Positions 6,239-7,176 of a DNA stretch of 7,176 bases are shown in pieces. The stretch covers positions 1 through 7,176 of the forward strand of contig JAJDBI010000095.1 in NCBI GenBank assembly GCA_029261435.1, given 5' to 3'. Made by a program: the position numbers and the translations under genes. This DNA comes from Nitrospinaceae bacterium. Its GTDB lineage: Bacteria; Nitrospinota; Nitrospinia; Nitrospinales; VA-1. Position 1 is the first letter of the stretch; every line of letters begins with the position of its first letter. The notes under the pieces are model-generated. The model did no database searches. It was given only the letters and a program-made list of their open reading frames with translations, and was not told the DNA's origin.

Positions 6239-7042
6239 ATGTCAGGGTATCTGAAATTTGGGGTAATACTTGTTTTGACTGGAATGGTATGCACTGCTCA
6301 GGCACAGCCATTGAAGCTTTCTATCCAGAACAAGGTTGATGATGTAGGAAATGTGGAGCTGGCATTGACCTTGAAGAATTCTGGTGACCGTCCGGTTTTT
6401 CATGTCCGCCCAATGTTCCATTTCCACCACTCGATGTCCATGATGTCGAAAATCATGCGTCTGGATCCGGGGCAGAGCATCACCCTGGAAAATGACCAGC
6501 ACCCACCAGTCATACGCGTGGGCCGATATCCTCTGACCGCTATGGTCGAATATTGGACGCACCCAACCAGTGGGACCAAACAATCAGTTCTGGTTACAGA
6601 TTCGTTTTATTTCAAGGATCCTGTGGAGTCCAGGGTCGAGGGCAGATTGGAGTCTGTGACGGATTTGGATTCCTCCATATTGAAGGTGTTTCTTCAGAAT
6701 CGTTCGGAATCGCTTAAAAATATAAGGATGATGCTTTTACTGCCTCCCGGCATAGAAGCGCAGGATTTTTCGGGCATAATGGGATTTACCATGCGCGGAG
6801 GTGAAGCGAAGAACTTTGAAATACGTGTTTTTCGTCGGAAAAATCAGGAGCAGGATCGTTTTCCCGTTCGCTTGATGGTAGAATACGGCGAAATGTTGAA
6901 GCATTATTCTGGCGAAATTAATGGCACGGTGCGTTTTTCTCCCGAATGGTATTCATTGAAGTATATGCCACATTTTACGGCTTTAGCATTTATGGCTCTG
7001 ATTCTTTTGGGCTATTATTACAGAATTTATAATCAAAAATAG
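6239..7042 (+). CDS. Exported, C-terminally membrane-anchored beta-rich protein of unknown function
   Basis: With the ATG at 6239 the product is 267 residues. It has a signal peptide (hydrophobic core about 7-17, cleavage expected after AQA at 20-22). Two beta-strand-rich segments follow (about 24-127 and 131-233), resembling tandem Ig/CARDB-like folds, for example LSIQNKVDDVGNVELALTLK and ILKVFLQNRSESLKNIRMML. A C-terminal membrane helix at about 243-260 precedes a short basic tail, YYRIYNQK. I do not recognise the family. A dense His/Met cluster lies at 55-73 (H55, M59, H61, H63, H64, M66, M68, M69, M73). The frame is open back to TTG 6185, but that would put 18 polar residues before the signal peptide, so ATG 6239 is preferred although no Shine-Dalgarno precedes it. 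The signal at 18 (GMVC) is not a good lipobox. It lies 13 nt upstream of the parvulin gene, probably in the same transcript. Confidence 0.82.
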   Translation: MSGYLKFGVILVLTGMVCTAQAQPLKLSIQNKVDDVGNVELALTLKNSGDRPVFHVRPMFHFHHSMSMMSKIMRLDPGQSITLENDQHPPVIRVGRYPLTAMVEYWTHPTSGTKQSVLVTDSFYFKDPVESRVEGRLESVTDLDSSILKVFLQNRSESLKNIRMMLLLPPGIEAQDFSGIMGFTMRGGEAKNFEIRVFRRKNQEQDRFPVRLMVEYGEMLKHYSGEINGTVRFSPEWYSLKYMPHFTALAFMALILLGYYYRIYNQK

Positions 7043-7055
7043 AAAGGATGTTCTT

Positions 7056-7176
7056 ATGACTCAAGCAACAGCTCGGCACATATTGGTTAAATCCAAAGAG
7101 GCCTGTGAAGACTTGAAAAAGCAAATTGAGGGTGGGGCGGATTTTGGCGATATGGCCAGGGAGCACTCTGAATGTC
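7056..7176 (+). CDS. ppiC: PpiC-type parvulin peptidyl-prolyl cis-trans isomerase, first 40 residues (cut by window edge)
   Basis: The visible N-terminus carries ARHILVK (6-12), GADFGDMAREHSEC (27-40) and the expected helix between them. This closely matches small single-domain parvulins of about 92 residues, such as E. coli PpiC. H8 and C40 fall at the conserved active-site His and Cys positions of the fold. The enzyme catalyses cis-trans isomerisation of Xaa-Pro bonds. No signal peptide is present, so a cytoplasmic location is expected. The start is ATG 7056, with AAAGGA (7043-7048) 7 nt ahead. An ATG at 7048 is ruled out because that frame stops after three codons. Whether it is a single-domain or longer parvulin cannot be told, because the rest lies outside the window. 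Confidence 0.93.
   Translation, partial: MTQATARHILVKSKEACEDLKKQIEGGADFGDMAREHSEC

Noticed and set aside
6242..6583. 113-codon minus-strand open frame opposite the plus-strand exported protein
   Set aside because: The opposite strand gives a signal peptide, beta-rich segments and a C-terminal anchor in one frame. This frame is rich in His and Trp with no such structure.

Overview
The window reads as chromosome of a diderm (Gram-negative-type) bacterium. The evidence is a cleavable Sec signal peptide on a predicted periplasmic metallopeptidase, a very large predicted periplasmic domain on a membrane protein, a slipin and a parvulin gene, and AGGAG-type ribosome binding sites. Base composition is moderate (mid-40s % GC by eye). 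The gene set, especially a long DUF4175-type protein beside MoxR, fits lineages such as Nitrospinota, Acidobacteriota or former Deltaproteobacteria. I cannot place it further from sequence alone. Nothing in the window looks mobile: I see no transposase, integrase, tRNA, rRNA or CRISPR array.

Layout. Positions 1-6137 hold four minus-strand genes, given here in transcription order. They are a slipin/SPFH membrane protein (6137-5388), a 1100-residue DUF4175-type membrane protein with a giant coiled-coil region (5309-2007), an exported HExxH metallopeptidase flanked by TPR repeats (2010-451), and the first 145 residues of a MoxR-family AAA+ ATPase (436 to beyond the left edge). The last three are packed tightly: a 4-nt GTGA overlap, then a 14-nt gap. 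The slipin lies 77 nt upstream of the DUF4175 gene. A 101-bp divergent intergenic region (6138-6238) separates this block from two plus-strand genes. These are an exported, C-terminally anchored beta-rich protein of unknown function (6239-7042) and, 13 nt later, the start of a PpiC-type parvulin prolyl isomerase (7056 to beyond the right edge).

How they may work together (inference). The predicted topologies place a cytoplasmic ATPase chaperone (MoxR) with an inner-membrane protein whose roughly 930-residue C-terminal part faces the periplasm, and with a periplasmic metallopeptidase. The slipin membrane scaffold is probably expressed with them. MoxR loci usually continue into DUF58 and vWA/Bat genes, and this one may do so left of the window. 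The arrangement suggests a cell-envelope assembly or quality-control module, but no substrate or phenotype can be read from the sequence. The two plus-strand genes appear to be a separate short operon.
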